IMG/VR virus record: IMGVR_UViG_3300048012_000107
Span: 1 to 38,329 of that record
From: a virus
Strand: one strand, 5' to 3'
Length of the DNA: 38,329 bases
Shown: positions 1 through 8,498 of the stretch, one piece after another
How the letters are laid out: the number at the start of each line of letters is the position of its first letter
How positions within the stretch are numbered: the stretch's first letter is position 1
The notes under the pieces: generated by a model
Told to the model about the DNA's origin: nothing
Databases searched by the model: none
Seen by the model: only the letters and a program-made list of their open reading frames with translations
Program-made: the position numbers and the translations under genes

Positions 1-33
1 AAGCTATACCAAGAAGCAAACAAGTAACACCAC

Positions 34-72
34 AAGGGGAACTTAGCGTTTAGGCTAGGTTCCCCTTTTTTT
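34..72 (+). terminator. Strong intrinsic terminator upstream of the RNA polymerase gene
   Basis: A 14-bp stem (34-47 with 54-67, one G·T wobble) closes a 6-base loop GTTTAG and is followed by seven T (66-72). This is a textbook rho-independent terminator. It faces rightward and lies just before the first gene, so with the terminator at 38212-38254 it would stop transcription arriving from the early region if the genome ends are joined. The RNA polymerase gene would then need its own promoter or read-through. Confidence 0.9.
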
Positions 73-117
73 GCTGCGCCTACACACCGCTCGCCCACTG
101 CCCACACCAACGGGCCG

Positions 118-140
118 CCCCTAGCCCCGGCACCCACCCC
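118..140 (-). other. Canonical G-quadruplex motif on the minus strand
   Basis: Plus-strand C runs at 118-121, 125-128, 133-135 and 137-140, separated by 3, 4 and 1 bases, give a minus-strand G4-G3-G4-G4 pattern that fits the usual four-run quadruplex rule. The surrounding 75-155 is C-rich and G-poor compared with the rest of the window. It sits between the terminator and the RNA polymerase gene, on the strand that would be template for rightward transcription. Whether it folds or has a role is not known. Confidence 0.6.
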
Positions 141-178
141 TCCGCAGCCTCCCTCGCTTCGCTCGGTCGGGGACTATC

Positions 179-274
179 ATGATTGAGGCCGGTTCAAACT
201 TTATTCTTGACTGCGGTTTATATATCGCTAGTAGATACGCTTGTGGCCGACCTTACACAAGAATCTTTAAATGA
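179..274 (+). CDS. Possible 31-aa leader ORF before the RNA polymerase gene
   Basis: An ATG at 179, embedded in an ACTATCAT motif, opens a 31-codon frame ending in TGA at 272-274. It overlaps the upstream part of the RNA polymerase frame in a different frame and stops five bases before the ATG at 279. It could be a translated leader coupled to the polymerase gene. It shows no recognisable domain and no Shine-Dalgarno site. It may equally be chance; I cannot tell from one sequence. Confidence 0.2.
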   Translation: MIEAGSNFILDCGLYIASRYACGRPYTRIFK

Positions 275-2660
275 GTCAATGCTCACGCTGGGTGTTGGCA
301 GGTATCGTTCTAAAATTGAGAACTCAAAAGCCAGAAATGCTGAGTTAGAAACAAGATACGGGCAAACAATAATGCGAGAAGCTTTACCTAAGTTTTCTGT
401 TAGCATTAAAGATTGGCTTGAGTCAATAGCAAAATATACCACCCCAGCTCGTTACCAAATAGAACTACAGACACTAAACCCCAAGGTAATTGCTTACATA
501 TCCACCAAGGCAATAATCGACAGCATAACAAAAAAGAGACCAATGTCTCAGGTTGCTATCTTCCTCGGTGCTCGCCTTGAGGATGAGATTAGGTGTAAAT
601 TTCTACTAAATAATAACGAAGAGAAAGCTCAAGGCATTCTACTCGGAGCTAAGCGCAGAAAAGGACTCAACGCTAAAGTCCGTCACGTTCGCTCCTCGAT
701 GAAAAACGAAGCAAGCAAAGGGCTTATGCCTGAGTTTGAGAAGTGGGCAACTAGAGATAAAACTAGTGCAGGATTAACAGCGGTAGAATTATTCAGAAGC
801 TGCACCGGACTGATTGAATACAACTATGTTCTTGAACGAGCTGGGCGCAGGCCGACTAGGTTTGTTGCTCCCACCAAGGAGCTTGTCGATTGGATTGAAA
901 ACTACAATGATAACCGGGAGCTTATGGAACCCTTCTGGTTGCCCACCGTAGAACTACCTGAGCCTTGGACAAACGTTTGGAAGGGAGGCTACCCGGCTGA
1001 CGATAGACTACCAGAGGTTCCTTTCATCAAGACTTCGAACATGGAGTATCTACGTTCGATACCGGGAGAGCTAAAGGAACCTATGGGTGCTGTGAATCTA
1101 ATCCAACAGACTCCTTGGGAAATAAACTCAGCAGTAAAGGATGTCATGGAGTGGTCTTGGGACAACAACGTAGCCATAGGAGACATCCCAAACCGAAAAG
1201 ACGAAGAGTTCCCTCCGCTTCCAAATGACTTCAAAACAAACCCGGAAGCTAACGTTAACTGGAGACGACAGGCCGCGAAGATATACGACATAAATCTTTC
1301 CACTAAATCTAGACGATTGCTGACGGCCAAAGTTCTTCATCTAGCAAACAAGTTCGAAGGTAATCGATTCTTCTTTCCGTCGAATGTTGACTGGAGAGGA
1401 AGGGTCTACAACATACCCTCGTTCCTCAACGTCCAGAACGCCGACCCATCTCGTGGGTTGCTACAGTTTTTTCGTTCTGAGCGTGTCAAAACGGAATCAC
1501 AAGCTGAGTGGTTAGCTATTCATGGGGCTAACACTTATGGCAATGACAAAGTAACCCTTGAAGAGAGAATCCAATGGGCAAACGACTACTCTGACGAGGC
1601 TTGTTTGATTGCGTCCGGTCCTAAAGAAAATCTAAGTTGGACTACCGCAGACAAACCTTGGCAGCACCTCGCTTGGTGCCTAGAATGGGCTACGTATAAA
1701 CAGCAAGGTTTTGTGGATTCTAAACTACCTTGTGCTCAGGATGCAACCAACAACGGACTACAACTACTGGCGTGTTTAACTCACTGCGAAGATACCGCTC
1801 ACGCTACCAACGCCTCCCCCACTGATTACCCTCAAGATATATATTCAGTGATTGCGTCCCGTGTTAACGATAAGCTAAAAGAAGACGCAAGTACGAAAAA
1901 CGTAGTAGCTAAGTCTTGGTTAAGGTTTGGAGTTGACCGCAAGGCAACAAAAAGACCGACGATGGTATTCCCTTATGGAGGAACATTCTATTCGTGCAGA
2001 GCTTACATCGATGAGTGGTATCAAGACCTCATTCGAAAAGACCATGTCACAAACCCATTTTCTGAAAGCGAGCGATACAAGGTTACAGGTTACCTAGCTA
2101 AACTTGTGTGGTATTCTATTCAAGAGGTGTTTGATAAACCCACAAAATGTATGAAATATTTACAAGGAGTAGCCTCTGTTATGACTAGAGCTGGCAAGGT
2201 TGTTGAGTGGGTTACTCCTACCGGGTTCCCCGTTATGCAACATTACGCGAAACAGACATCCAAATCGGTGTCTACTAAGATTGGAGGTGAGGCTACTTGG
2301 GTAAACTTCAGGGACAGCACCGACGAGCTTAGCGTAGCAAGGGCTAAACAGGGTATCAGTCCTAACTTCGTTCACGGTATTGATGCCTCTATCCTCGCTA
2401 GAACTGTGTTAGGTGCTAATTCATTAGGTATATGGGACTTCTCGTGCATCCACGATTCCTTTGGGACGCACTCAACAAAGTCTCACGAACTAGCAGCGTC
2501 AATCAGAAAAGCAGCTTCTGAAATTTTTAGTGTTGACTTACTCGCACAATTCGACCACAACCTTAGGTGTTCTAACCCTGAGTTGGAATTCCCTGAGTTA
2601 CCTGAGTATGGAACATTTGACCCACAAGGGGTTAAACATAGTCGGTATCTCTTTAGTTAA
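243..2660 (+). CDS. T7-like single-subunit DNA-directed RNA polymerase
   Basis: This is the phage polymerase that would transcribe replication and late genes from phage promoters. Numbering from GTG 243 (805 aa; T7 has 883), the palm aspartates are D500 in CAQDATNNG and D738 in IHDSFG. The O-helix carries K570 and Y578 in KRPTMVFPYGG. These match T7 D537, D812, K631 and Y639. The N-terminal helix (TQESLNES followed by GRYRSK) aligns with the T7 start region, which favours GTG 243. TTG 183 extends the frame by 20 residues and ATG 279 would remove part of that helix. No Shine-Dalgarno precedes any of these. A weak promoter-like TTGACT at 207 lies inside the longest version. The gene is first in the replication block and is followed after 25 bases by the SSB gene. 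Function is certain; the start is not. Confidence 0.97.
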   Translation: MADLTQESLNESMLTLGVGRYRSKIENSKARNAELETRYGQTIMREALPKFSVSIKDWLESIAKYTTPARYQIELQTLNPKVIAYISTKAIIDSITKKRPMSQVAIFLGARLEDEIRCKFLLNNNEEKAQGILLGAKRRKGLNAKVRHVRSSMKNEASKGLMPEFEKWATRDKTSAGLTAVELFRSCTGLIEYNYVLERAGRRPTRFVAPTKELVDWIENYNDNRELMEPFWLPTVELPEPWTNVWKGGYPADDRLPEVPFIKTSNMEYLRSIPGELKEPMGAVNLIQQTPWEINSAVKDVMEWSWDNNVAIGDIPNRKDEEFPPLPNDFKTNPEANVNWRRQAAKIYDINLSTKSRRLLTAKVLHLANKFEGNRFFFPSNVDWRGRVYNIPSFLNVQNADPSRGLLQFFRSERVKTESQAEWLAIHGANTYGNDKVTLEERIQWANDYSDEACLIASGPKENLSWTTADKPWQHLAWCLEWATYKQQGFVDSKLPCAQDATNNGLQLLACLTHCEDTAHATNASPTDYPQDIYSVIASRVNDKLKEDASTKNVVAKSWLRFGVDRKATKRPTMVFPYGGTFYSCRAYIDEWYQDLIRKDHVTNPFSESERYKVTGYLAKLVWYSIQEVFDKPTKCMKYLQGVASVMTRAGKVVEWVTPTGFPVMQHYAKQTSKSVSTKIGGEATWVNFRDSTDELSVARAKQGISPNFVHGIDASILARTVLGANSLGIWDFSCIHDSFGTHSTKSHELAASIRKAASEIFSVDLLAQFDHNLRCSNPELEFPELPEYGTFDPQGVKHSRYLFS

Positions 2661-2685
2661 ACAACACAAAGAAAAACCAAAACCA

Positions 2686-3294
2686 ATGAGTACAAACCTA
2701 AAATTAGTCACCCCTATCGGAACCGCAGTCTACCCTAAATTGGTAGAACCCGACACAGCGTTCGATGATGTGGGTGTGTTCACCTGTAAACTTCATGTAT
2801 CTGAGAAAGAGTTTGAAGAGTTCAAAGCTAAGGTCGATGTCTTAGCCACCGCTGCTTACGATTCCGAATGTCAGCGACAAGGTAAGACAGTAAAGAAAGC
2901 CAAGAGCTGCCCTGTTCGAATCACCGAAGATGGCGACTACGAAATCTTAGCAAAACAAAAAGCTAAGGTTACCACCCGCGCTGGAGATGTTATTGAATTT
3001 AACATCCCACTGTTCGATGCTAATGTTAAAGCCATTACCAACAAGCCTAAGATTGGCTCTGGTTCAAAGATTCGCATGAGCGCCGTGTTCAGTCCTTGGT
3101 ATGTCCCTAGTCAGGGATGGGGTTACACTCTTCGTCTCAAGGAAGCACAAATCCTTGAGCTAGTTGAGTATAGCGTCAGCGGCGGTGGAGGTTCCTTCAG
3201 TAGCGAAGCAGGAGGCTACACCACGTCTGGAGAATCACTCAATGAGGCACTGGAGCAAAACCAAGAGGAGCAGGGCCAAGTCGCCCCGTTCTAA
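2686..3294 (+). CDS. T7 gp2.5-like single-stranded DNA-binding protein
   Basis: A 202-aa protein placed where T7 carries gene 2.5, right after the RNA polymerase and before endonuclease I (T7 gp2.5 is 232 aa). The body has the alternating strands expected of an OB fold. A glycine-rich linker (SGGGG, about residues 165-169) leads to an acidic, Gln-rich tail that ends in a terminal phenylalanine. The T7 protein also ends in Phe, which is needed to contact polymerase and helicase. The ATG at 2686 follows an A-rich leader without a Shine-Dalgarno site. A frame extends further upstream but runs into the polymerase gene. Its 3' end overlaps the endonuclease start by 53 bases. The call rests on tail, length and position more than on motifs. 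Confidence 0.85.
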   Translation: MSTNLKLVTPIGTAVYPKLVEPDTAFDDVGVFTCKLHVSEKEFEEFKAKVDVLATAAYDSECQRQGKTVKKAKSCPVRITEDGDYEILAKQKAKVTTRAGDVIEFNIPLFDANVKAITNKPKIGSGSKIRMSAVFSPWYVPSQGWGYTLRLKEAQILELVEYSVSGGGGSFSSEAGGYTTSGESLNEALEQNQEEQGQVAPF

Positions 3295-3640
3295 ATTCCG
3301 TTCGCGTTTCGAGGAGAGGCTCGCCTGTGGCTTAGACAAGCGCGGCGTTGCCTTCTCCTACGAATCGTGTCGTATCGAATACACCGTAGTCCGAAGGTAT
3401 ACACCTGACTTCATTTTCCCAAACGGAGTTATGGTAGAAGCCAAGGGCTACTTTACTTCAGCCGACCGCACCAAGCATCTCCGGGTTCGAGAGTCAAATC
3501 CTCTTTTGGATATTAGATTTTGTTTCCAGAACTCTGAGAACAAACTTAACAAGAAAAGCAAAACGAGTTACGCCGACTGGTGTGACAAGCACGGGTTTCT
3601 TTGGTGCGAGCGGGTGATACCAAAAGAATGGGTTTTATAA
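3242..3640 (+). CDS. T7 endonuclease I-like Holliday-junction resolvase
   Basis: A 132-aa homologue of T7 gp3 (149 aa), which cuts branched DNA and helps degrade host DNA. All four catalytic positions of the T7 enzyme are present: E24 in FRSRFEERL, D56 in YTPDF, and E66 and K68 in VEAKG. The C-terminal signature TSYADWCDKHG and the ending IPKEW also match. The start is ATG 3242, inside the SSB gene in another frame. A longer frame back to 3164 has no homology. The stop overlaps the primase-helicase start by 13 bases, so the three genes look translationally coupled. It probably acts with the exonuclease at 7429 to recycle host nucleotides and to clear junctions before packaging. Confidence 0.93.
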   Translation: MRHWSKTKRSRAKSPRSKFRSRFEERLACGLDKRGVAFSYESCRIEYTVVRRYTPDFIFPNGVMVEAKGYFTSADRTKHLRVRESNPLLDIRFCFQNSENKLNKKSKTSYADWCDKHGFLWCERVIPKEWVL

Positions 3641-5229
3641 ATACACATCAACCATGCGATGAATGTGGAAGCAGCGATGGACTTGCAGTCAACGAAGATG
3701 GCAGCTCAAAGTGTTTCGTCTGTGGAGAATTCACGCCAACAACCAACGAAGAGAACAACCAAATGGAAAACACAACACAACCGACTCCCCGGTTTATACA
3801 GGGAGACTTCATGCCAATACCTAGTAGAGCCATACATGTGGATGTCTGCAAACGGTATGACTACCGCATAGGAGAACACAACGGTGACGCGTGTCACATA
3901 GCCACCTACAGGGACGAGGAGAGAAACATAGTCTCTCAAAAGATTCGTCTTGAAGGTAAGGATTTTAGAAGCATCGGAAGCCCTGCTTGTTTTTGGGGGC
4001 AACACCTATGGCCCAACGGAGGCAAGCGCCTCACCATTACCGAAGGAGAGATTGACTGTCTTACCGTAGCTCAGGTGGTTGGAGAAGGTAAGTGGCCAGT
4101 GGTCAGCTTACCGTCAGGCGCTCAAGGAGCTAAGGGCCTGTTTCAAAAGCAGATGAAATGGCTTGAGAAATTCGAAGAGGTAATCCTCATGTTCGACAAC
4201 GATGAGGCTGGCAACAAAGCAGCCGAAGCTTGTAGCCATGTTCTACCCGCTGGTTCCTGTAAGATTGCTAAGCTCACAGCAAAAGACCCTAACGAACTTT
4301 TAGTCAAAGGTAGGAGCCGGGAGATTGTTGATGCCTACTGGCAAGCTAAGGTCTGGCGACCCGATACTATCATTGACGGCACCGAGCTACTAGACCGACT
4401 AACCGCCACCAAAATAAACGATAGCGTTCCCTATCCTTGGGAGAATTTAAATTCCAAAACTCACGGAATTCGCAAACGCGAAATCGTAACCATATGTGCG
4501 GGTTCTGGTATAGGGAAAAGCGCAGTTACCAAAGAGCTAGCCTACCACCTTCTTACGCACACCGACAAAAAGATTGGTTACATCGCTCTCGAAGAATCTA
4601 TCGAGCGAACCGCTAACTCAATCATCGGTCTAGACATGAACAAGCTCTTACACCTAGAGCCTATTCAAGTTAACGATGATTATCGAAAGAGCTTTGAGAA
4701 GACCGTAGGTAGCGGTCGCGTGTTCTTCTACGACCACTGGGGTTCTCTTGAGTCTAATAACCTCCTTAGTCACATCAGGTATATGGCTAAGGCCCTTGGT
4801 GTTGAATATTTGGTGTTAGACCATTTGTCAATAGTTGTAAGCGGCCTCGATTCTGGAGACGAGAGGCGCATCATAGACAACACAATGACCAAGCTTCGCG
4901 CTCTGGTTGAGGAGTGTAAGATTGGTCTCATCCTTGTGAGTCACCTTAAGCGCCCGGAAGGTCGCGGCCACGAGAACGGAGCAGAGACTAGCCTAGCTCA
5001 GCTTAGGGGCAGCGCCTCCATAGCCCAACTAAGTGACATCGTCTGTGGACTGGAAAGAGACCAACAAAACGCTGAGTCTCGCAACACCACAAACGTCCGG
5101 GTTTTGAAGAACCGCTTCAGCGGAGATACTGGTTTAGCTACCACGTTAAACTACAGCCACATCACTGGTCGGTTATCGGAAGCAGAAATGCTAGACGGAG
5201 AAACCGAAGAAACCGATACCCCATTTTAA
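3628..5229 (+). CDS. T7 gp4-like bifunctional primase-helicase
   Basis: A 533-aa replication protein (T7 gp4A has 566). Order of parts: a zinc ribbon with Cys at 10, 13, 29 and 32; a TOPRIM primase core with EGEIDCL and the metal-binding MFDNDEAG; then a RecA-type hexameric helicase with Walker A GSGIGKS (about 292-298), followed by the Walker-B-like EYLVLDHLS and SHLKRPEG with REG-type downstream elements. ATG 3628 is preferred to the upstream TTG 3601 because it begins just before the zinc ribbon as in T7. An internal in-frame ATG at 3763 (residue 46), directly after the ribbon, could yield a helicase-only form like T7 gp4B. The acidic C-terminus ending in Phe fits a polymerase-contacting tail. 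The stop overlaps the next start as TAATG. Confidence 0.97.
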   Translation: MGFINTHQPCDECGSSDGLAVNEDGSSKCFVCGEFTPTTNEENNQMENTTQPTPRFIQGDFMPIPSRAIHVDVCKRYDYRIGEHNGDACHIATYRDEERNIVSQKIRLEGKDFRSIGSPACFWGQHLWPNGGKRLTITEGEIDCLTVAQVVGEGKWPVVSLPSGAQGAKGLFQKQMKWLEKFEEVILMFDNDEAGNKAAEACSHVLPAGSCKIAKLTAKDPNELLVKGRSREIVDAYWQAKVWRPDTIIDGTELLDRLTATKINDSVPYPWENLNSKTHGIRKREIVTICAGSGIGKSAVTKELAYHLLTHTDKKIGYIALEESIERTANSIIGLDMNKLLHLEPIQVNDDYRKSFEKTVGSGRVFFYDHWGSLESNNLLSHIRYMAKALGVEYLVLDHLSIVVSGLDSGDERRIIDNTMTKLRALVEECKIGLILVSHLKRPEGRGHENGAETSLAQLRGSASIAQLSDIVCGLERDQQNAESRNTTNVRVLKNRFSGDTGLATTLNYSHITGRLSEAEMLDGETEETDTPF

Positions 5230-5585
5230 TGAAATATAACAGTAACTTTAGGTATGACCTCAAGGTCGGGCAAGTAGCTGAGCAAGAGCTTGGCGAGATG
5301 CTCGACAACAAAACCATCGAAGTCAAACGAGACCTTATGGCTAAAGTTACTGGAAACTTGTTTATCGAGTTTGAGTCAAGAGGTAAGCCATCCGGGATTG
5401 ATAAGTCCGAGGCTGACTACTGGTGCTTCGCTCTCGAAACAGTTTTTATTCTTATCTCTTCTGAGAACCTTAAAGCTCTCGTCGAACCCCTAAAGGGAAC
5501 CGACCAAGAGAAAAGAGGAGGAGACAACAACACCTCTGTCGGTGTTCTACTAAAACTCACCGACTTAATACAACACAGAAAATGA
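5229..5585 (+). CDS. Conserved phage protein, possible PD-(D/E)XK nuclease fold
   Basis: A 118-aa protein between primase-helicase and DNA polymerase, joined to both by overlapping stop and start codons (TAATG, then ATGA). I do not recognise it with certainty. Visible elements are an N-terminal helix with E18 (GQVAEQELG), a strand IEVKRD with D35, a strand LFIEFES with E47 and E49, then GKPSGI and ADYW. That arrangement resembles small PD-(D/E)XK nuclease-like proteins found near polymerase genes in marine podoviruses. The usual lysine of the motif is not obvious, so activity is uncertain. A nuclease or structure-specific DNA-binding role during replication would fit the context, but this is inference. 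Confidence 0.8.
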   Translation: MKYNSNFRYDLKVGQVAEQELGEMLDNKTIEVKRDLMAKVTGNLFIEFESRGKPSGIDKSEADYWCFALETVFILISSENLKALVEPLKGTDQEKRGGDNNTSVGVLLKLTDLIQHRK

Positions 5586-7429
5586 AAAAAATAGTAATAG
5601 ACATAGAGACCAACGCCATCGAGTGCTGGGCTACACTCAAAGGGCTGAAGACCATCCACTGCATCAGTATCTTAGATACAGCTACAGGAGAGATGACATC
5701 CTACAACTCCCAGATAAAGGGAGGAATCGACACAGCGTTTTCGGTCATTGGAGCCGCTGACGTTATCATAGGTCATAACTCCATAGGGTTTGACTGGCCA
5801 GCCATGCTCAAGATGGACAAGGAAGGGTCACTAGGCTTGGACCCTCCGTTTGTAATTGACACAAAAATTATGGCCAAGTGCGTTTACCCGGACCTCAAGA
5901 CTGACGATTTCAAAACTAAAAGAGTCGAGCCTAAGTATGCAGGAAGTCACAGCTTGAAAGCTTGGGGAATGAGACTAGGCATACACAAGGACTCACACGG
6001 TGAGACTGAGGACTGGTCAAAGTGGTCTCAAGAAATGCAGGAATATTGTGAACAGGACGTTTGGGTGACCTTTGCTCTGTATAAACACCTTAACACTAAA
6101 GTCCCCAATAAAAGTGTGATGATGCTTGAGCACGACTTCGCTAACGCCATTCGCAATCAGGTAGAGACGGGCTTCCCGTTCGACAACGACAAAGCAGAGA
6201 AACTAGCATCTAAACTAATGACAAGAAGGGTTGAGCTTCAAGATGAGCTACAGAAGTTATTCCCTCCTAAGATTGTTGAGACCAAGACCCCCGCTGGTTG
6301 GGCGGTAGTTGAAGGCGGGGTTACCTACACAGCTCCTACCAAGAAAGAACTAAAGTCTAAACTCAAAGAAGCAGGACTAAAACAAGTCTTAGCTAACCAA
6401 GCTGACAAGACCGGAAACAAAAGCATTGAGGTTCCGTTCAACGCTGGTTCTCGTGACCAAATCTCAGCTAGGTTGATTGAGGCCGGTTGGAAACCTAACG
6501 CTTACGAAGGCAAGCGCCCAGCGATAAACGAGGCGGTTCTAAAAGACATTAACACTCCAGCCTCTCTCGCCCTGCTTGAGTATCTTCTAATTCAAAAAAG
6601 ACTAGGCGCTTTAGCTGAAGGTAGGTATGCTTGGATGGGCATGGTTCAGAACGGACGCATCCACGGTGATGTCGATTCGCTTGGAGCTTACTCTGGAAGA
6701 TGCACTCACTCGAAACCAAACCTTGGTCAGATTCCTGCTACCCGTGCTCCTTATGGAGCTGAGTGTCGAGAGCTATTCACCGCTCCTAAAGGTAAGGTGT
6801 TAGTAGGAGCTGACGCTTCCGGCATCGAGCTTCGCGTGTTGGCCAGCTACTTGTCTAACTGGGACCGGGGGTCCTATGCTAAAACAATCGTAGAGGGAGA
6901 CATCCACACCGCTAACCAAGAGGCGGCTGGATTATCAACGAGAGATGAAAGTAAGAAATTCATTTATATGTGGCTCTACGGCGCTGGTGATGCAGCCATT
7001 GGAGCTATCGTCGGCGGCGGAGAACGCGAAGGCAGAGCACTGAAGAATAAATTCCTTGAGAAGATTCCTGCTGTGCGCTCTTTAATGAACGCCATTGACC
7101 AGCGCGTAAAAACGCAAGGCACAATCAAAGGATTAGACGGTAGGTTAATCCCGGCGCGTAAAGCGTTCAGCGCCCTCAACCTTCTGTGTCAGTCAGCCGC
7201 TGCCGTCATAATGAAGAAAGCTCTAGTGCTCTTCGCTAAACGAGCTAACGGATACGAGATGCACGCCAACGTCCATGATGAGGTTCAGTTCTCCTGTGAC
7301 GCTGACAGAGCTGAAGAACTAGGAGAGCTGTTTGTTGACTGCATCAAAAGTGCAGGATTCGAACTTAACGTTGCCTGTCCTCTAGACGGGGAATACAAAA
7401 TCGGTAACAACTGGAAGGAGACACACTAA
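5582..7429 (+). CDS. T7 gp5-like family A DNA polymerase with 3'-5' exonuclease
   Basis: A 615-aa replicative polymerase (T7 gp5 has 704). The proofreading domain begins with DIE at residues 7-9 and has HNSIGFDWP and the late EYCEQDV. The polymerase domain shows motif A DASGIELRVLA with D411, motif B KKFIYMWLYGAG near residue 458, and motif C NVHDEVQF with D566. It is about 90 residues shorter than T7 gp5. Part of the difference may be the thumb insertion that binds host thioredoxin, which I cannot identify here; processivity may be handled differently. The gene starts inside the preceding stop (ATGA) and ends TAATG into the exonuclease gene, so polymerase, exonuclease and primase are likely co-translated. 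Confidence 0.97.
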   Translation: MKKIVIDIETNAIECWATLKGLKTIHCISILDTATGEMTSYNSQIKGGIDTAFSVIGAADVIIGHNSIGFDWPAMLKMDKEGSLGLDPPFVIDTKIMAKCVYPDLKTDDFKTKRVEPKYAGSHSLKAWGMRLGIHKDSHGETEDWSKWSQEMQEYCEQDVWVTFALYKHLNTKVPNKSVMMLEHDFANAIRNQVETGFPFDNDKAEKLASKLMTRRVELQDELQKLFPPKIVETKTPAGWAVVEGGVTYTAPTKKELKSKLKEAGLKQVLANQADKTGNKSIEVPFNAGSRDQISARLIEAGWKPNAYEGKRPAINEAVLKDINTPASLALLEYLLIQKRLGALAEGRYAWMGMVQNGRIHGDVDSLGAYSGRCTHSKPNLGQIPATRAPYGAECRELFTAPKGKVLVGADASGIELRVLASYLSNWDRGSYAKTIVEGDIHTANQEAAGLSTRDESKKFIYMWLYGAGDAAIGAIVGGGEREGRALKNKFLEKIPAVRSLMNAIDQRVKTQGTIKGLDGRLIPARKAFSALNLLCQSAAAVIMKKALVLFAKRANGYEMHANVHDEVQFSCDADRAEELGELFVDCIKSAGFELNVACPLDGEYKIGNNWKETH

Positions 7430-8160
7430 TGGATTCGATAATAATTGACGGAGACATGGTAGCCTACCGGGCTGCTTTTGCTAGTGAGTATGAGACCAAG
7501 TGGGACGAAGACCAATGGACCCTGCTCTGCTCTGAAACAGACATGAAGCGGGAGGTTGAGACCTTCTTTGGTAACCTGAGAACAAGACTAGACTCTGACA
7601 ATCTAACTCCAGTGTTCTCTCCTTCGTCTAACTACCGCTACGACATCTTCCCGGAATACAAAGCCTCAAGAAAGACAAAGAGAAAACCTCTTGGATTGAA
7701 ATGGTTGTTCGGTTGGATGAAGGAAACCTACGGAGGTATCACCGCTGAGAACATGGAGGCCGACGATTGGATTGGTATCCTCTGCACCAAGGACCCAAAG
7801 AAAACCATTGCTGTATCGGGCGACAAGGACTTCGCTACTCTACCTATTCGTTGGTATAACCCACTGAAGGACGAGCTAAAAGAAGTGACAGAAGAAGAGG
7901 CTAGAAACTTCCACCTTATTCAGACTCTAGCCGGGGACCAAGCTGACGGCTACTCTGGAGCTAAAGGCGTGGGTCTCATTGGGGCTAAAAAACTTATGGA
8001 CAAGAAGGGTTATACATGGGATACCGTGGTAGAAGCTTTTGAGAAGGCAGGGCAAACCGAAGAAGATGCACTGATTAACGCTAGGTTAGCCTACATCCTT
8101 CAATACAAAGACTACGACAAAGATACCAAGAAGATAAACCTATGGAAACCTTCGAAGTAA
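7429..8160 (+). CDS. T7 gp6-like 5'-3' exonuclease
   Basis: A 243-aa FEN-type exonuclease (T7 gp6 has 300) that removes RNA primers and degrades host DNA. Metal-binding motifs in order: IIDGDMVAY at the N-terminus, MEADDWIG, SGDKDF, and GDQADGYSG followed by the helix-hairpin-helix-like GVGLIGAKKL. The ending INLWKP also matches the T7 protein. This is one of very few genes here with a good ribosome binding site, AAGGAG eight bases before the ATG, even though the ATG also overlaps the polymerase stop. The 3' end overlaps the next gene by 19 bases. Confidence 0.95.
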   Translation: MDSIIIDGDMVAYRAAFASEYETKWDEDQWTLLCSETDMKREVETFFGNLRTRLDSDNLTPVFSPSSNYRYDIFPEYKASRKTKRKPLGLKWLFGWMKETYGGITAENMEADDWIGILCTKDPKKTIAVSGDKDFATLPIRWYNPLKDELKEVTEEEARNFHLIQTLAGDQADGYSGAKGVGLIGAKKLMDKKGYTWDTVVEAFEKAGQTEEDALINARLAYILQYKDYDKDTKKINLWKPSK

Positions 8161-8492
8161 ATGACCCAAAAGGGGAAGCTGGCTCAAAGAAAGCTCCCAT
8201 GCACCTGCTTCCTCCGTTTGCCATGGAGGAGGCAGCTTGGGTCCACAGTTTAGGGGCCAAGAAATACGGTCCATACAACTGGAGAAAAACAGGAGTGTGC
8301 GCTACTACGTATGTGTCTGCAATCATTAGACATTTAAACGCTTGGAGGGACGGCGAAGACCTAGACCCTGAGTCCGGTAGGAGTCATATAGCTCACGTTG
8401 TATGCTCAGCTAACATACTATTAGACGCTCAAAAGTGCGAAACTTTACAGGACGACAGGTATAGAGTGGGTATATGTGAAAATAATGAATGA
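8142..8492 (+). CDS. DUF5664-type protein, dATP/dGTP diphosphohydrolase N-terminal-like
   Basis: A 116-aa protein with the pattern GAKKYGPYNWRK, then HLNAWRDGEDLDPESG and SHIAH. That pattern recalls the phage family first called DUF5664 and later linked to the N-terminal domain of dATP/dGTP diphosphohydrolases. Those enzymes hydrolyse purine deoxynucleotides and in some phages help exclude dATP in favour of diaminopurine. No PurZ-like gene is visible here, so a modified genome is not supported; a general role in nucleotide-pool control is the safer reading. The gene overlaps the exonuclease end. Its ATG is preceded only by a weak AAGAAG. Confidence 0.75.
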   Translation: METFEVNDPKGEAGSKKAPMHLLPPFAMEEAAWVHSLGAKKYGPYNWRKTGVCATTYVSAIIRHLNAWRDGEDLDPESGRSHIAHVVCSANILLDAQKCETLQDDRYRVGICENNE

Positions 8493-8498
8493 CTCGAC

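Noticed and set aside
181-194. Match of about 15 bases between 180-194 and the DNA polymerase gene near 6475
   Set aside because: One such match is expected by chance in 38 kb, and no repeat structure surrounds it.
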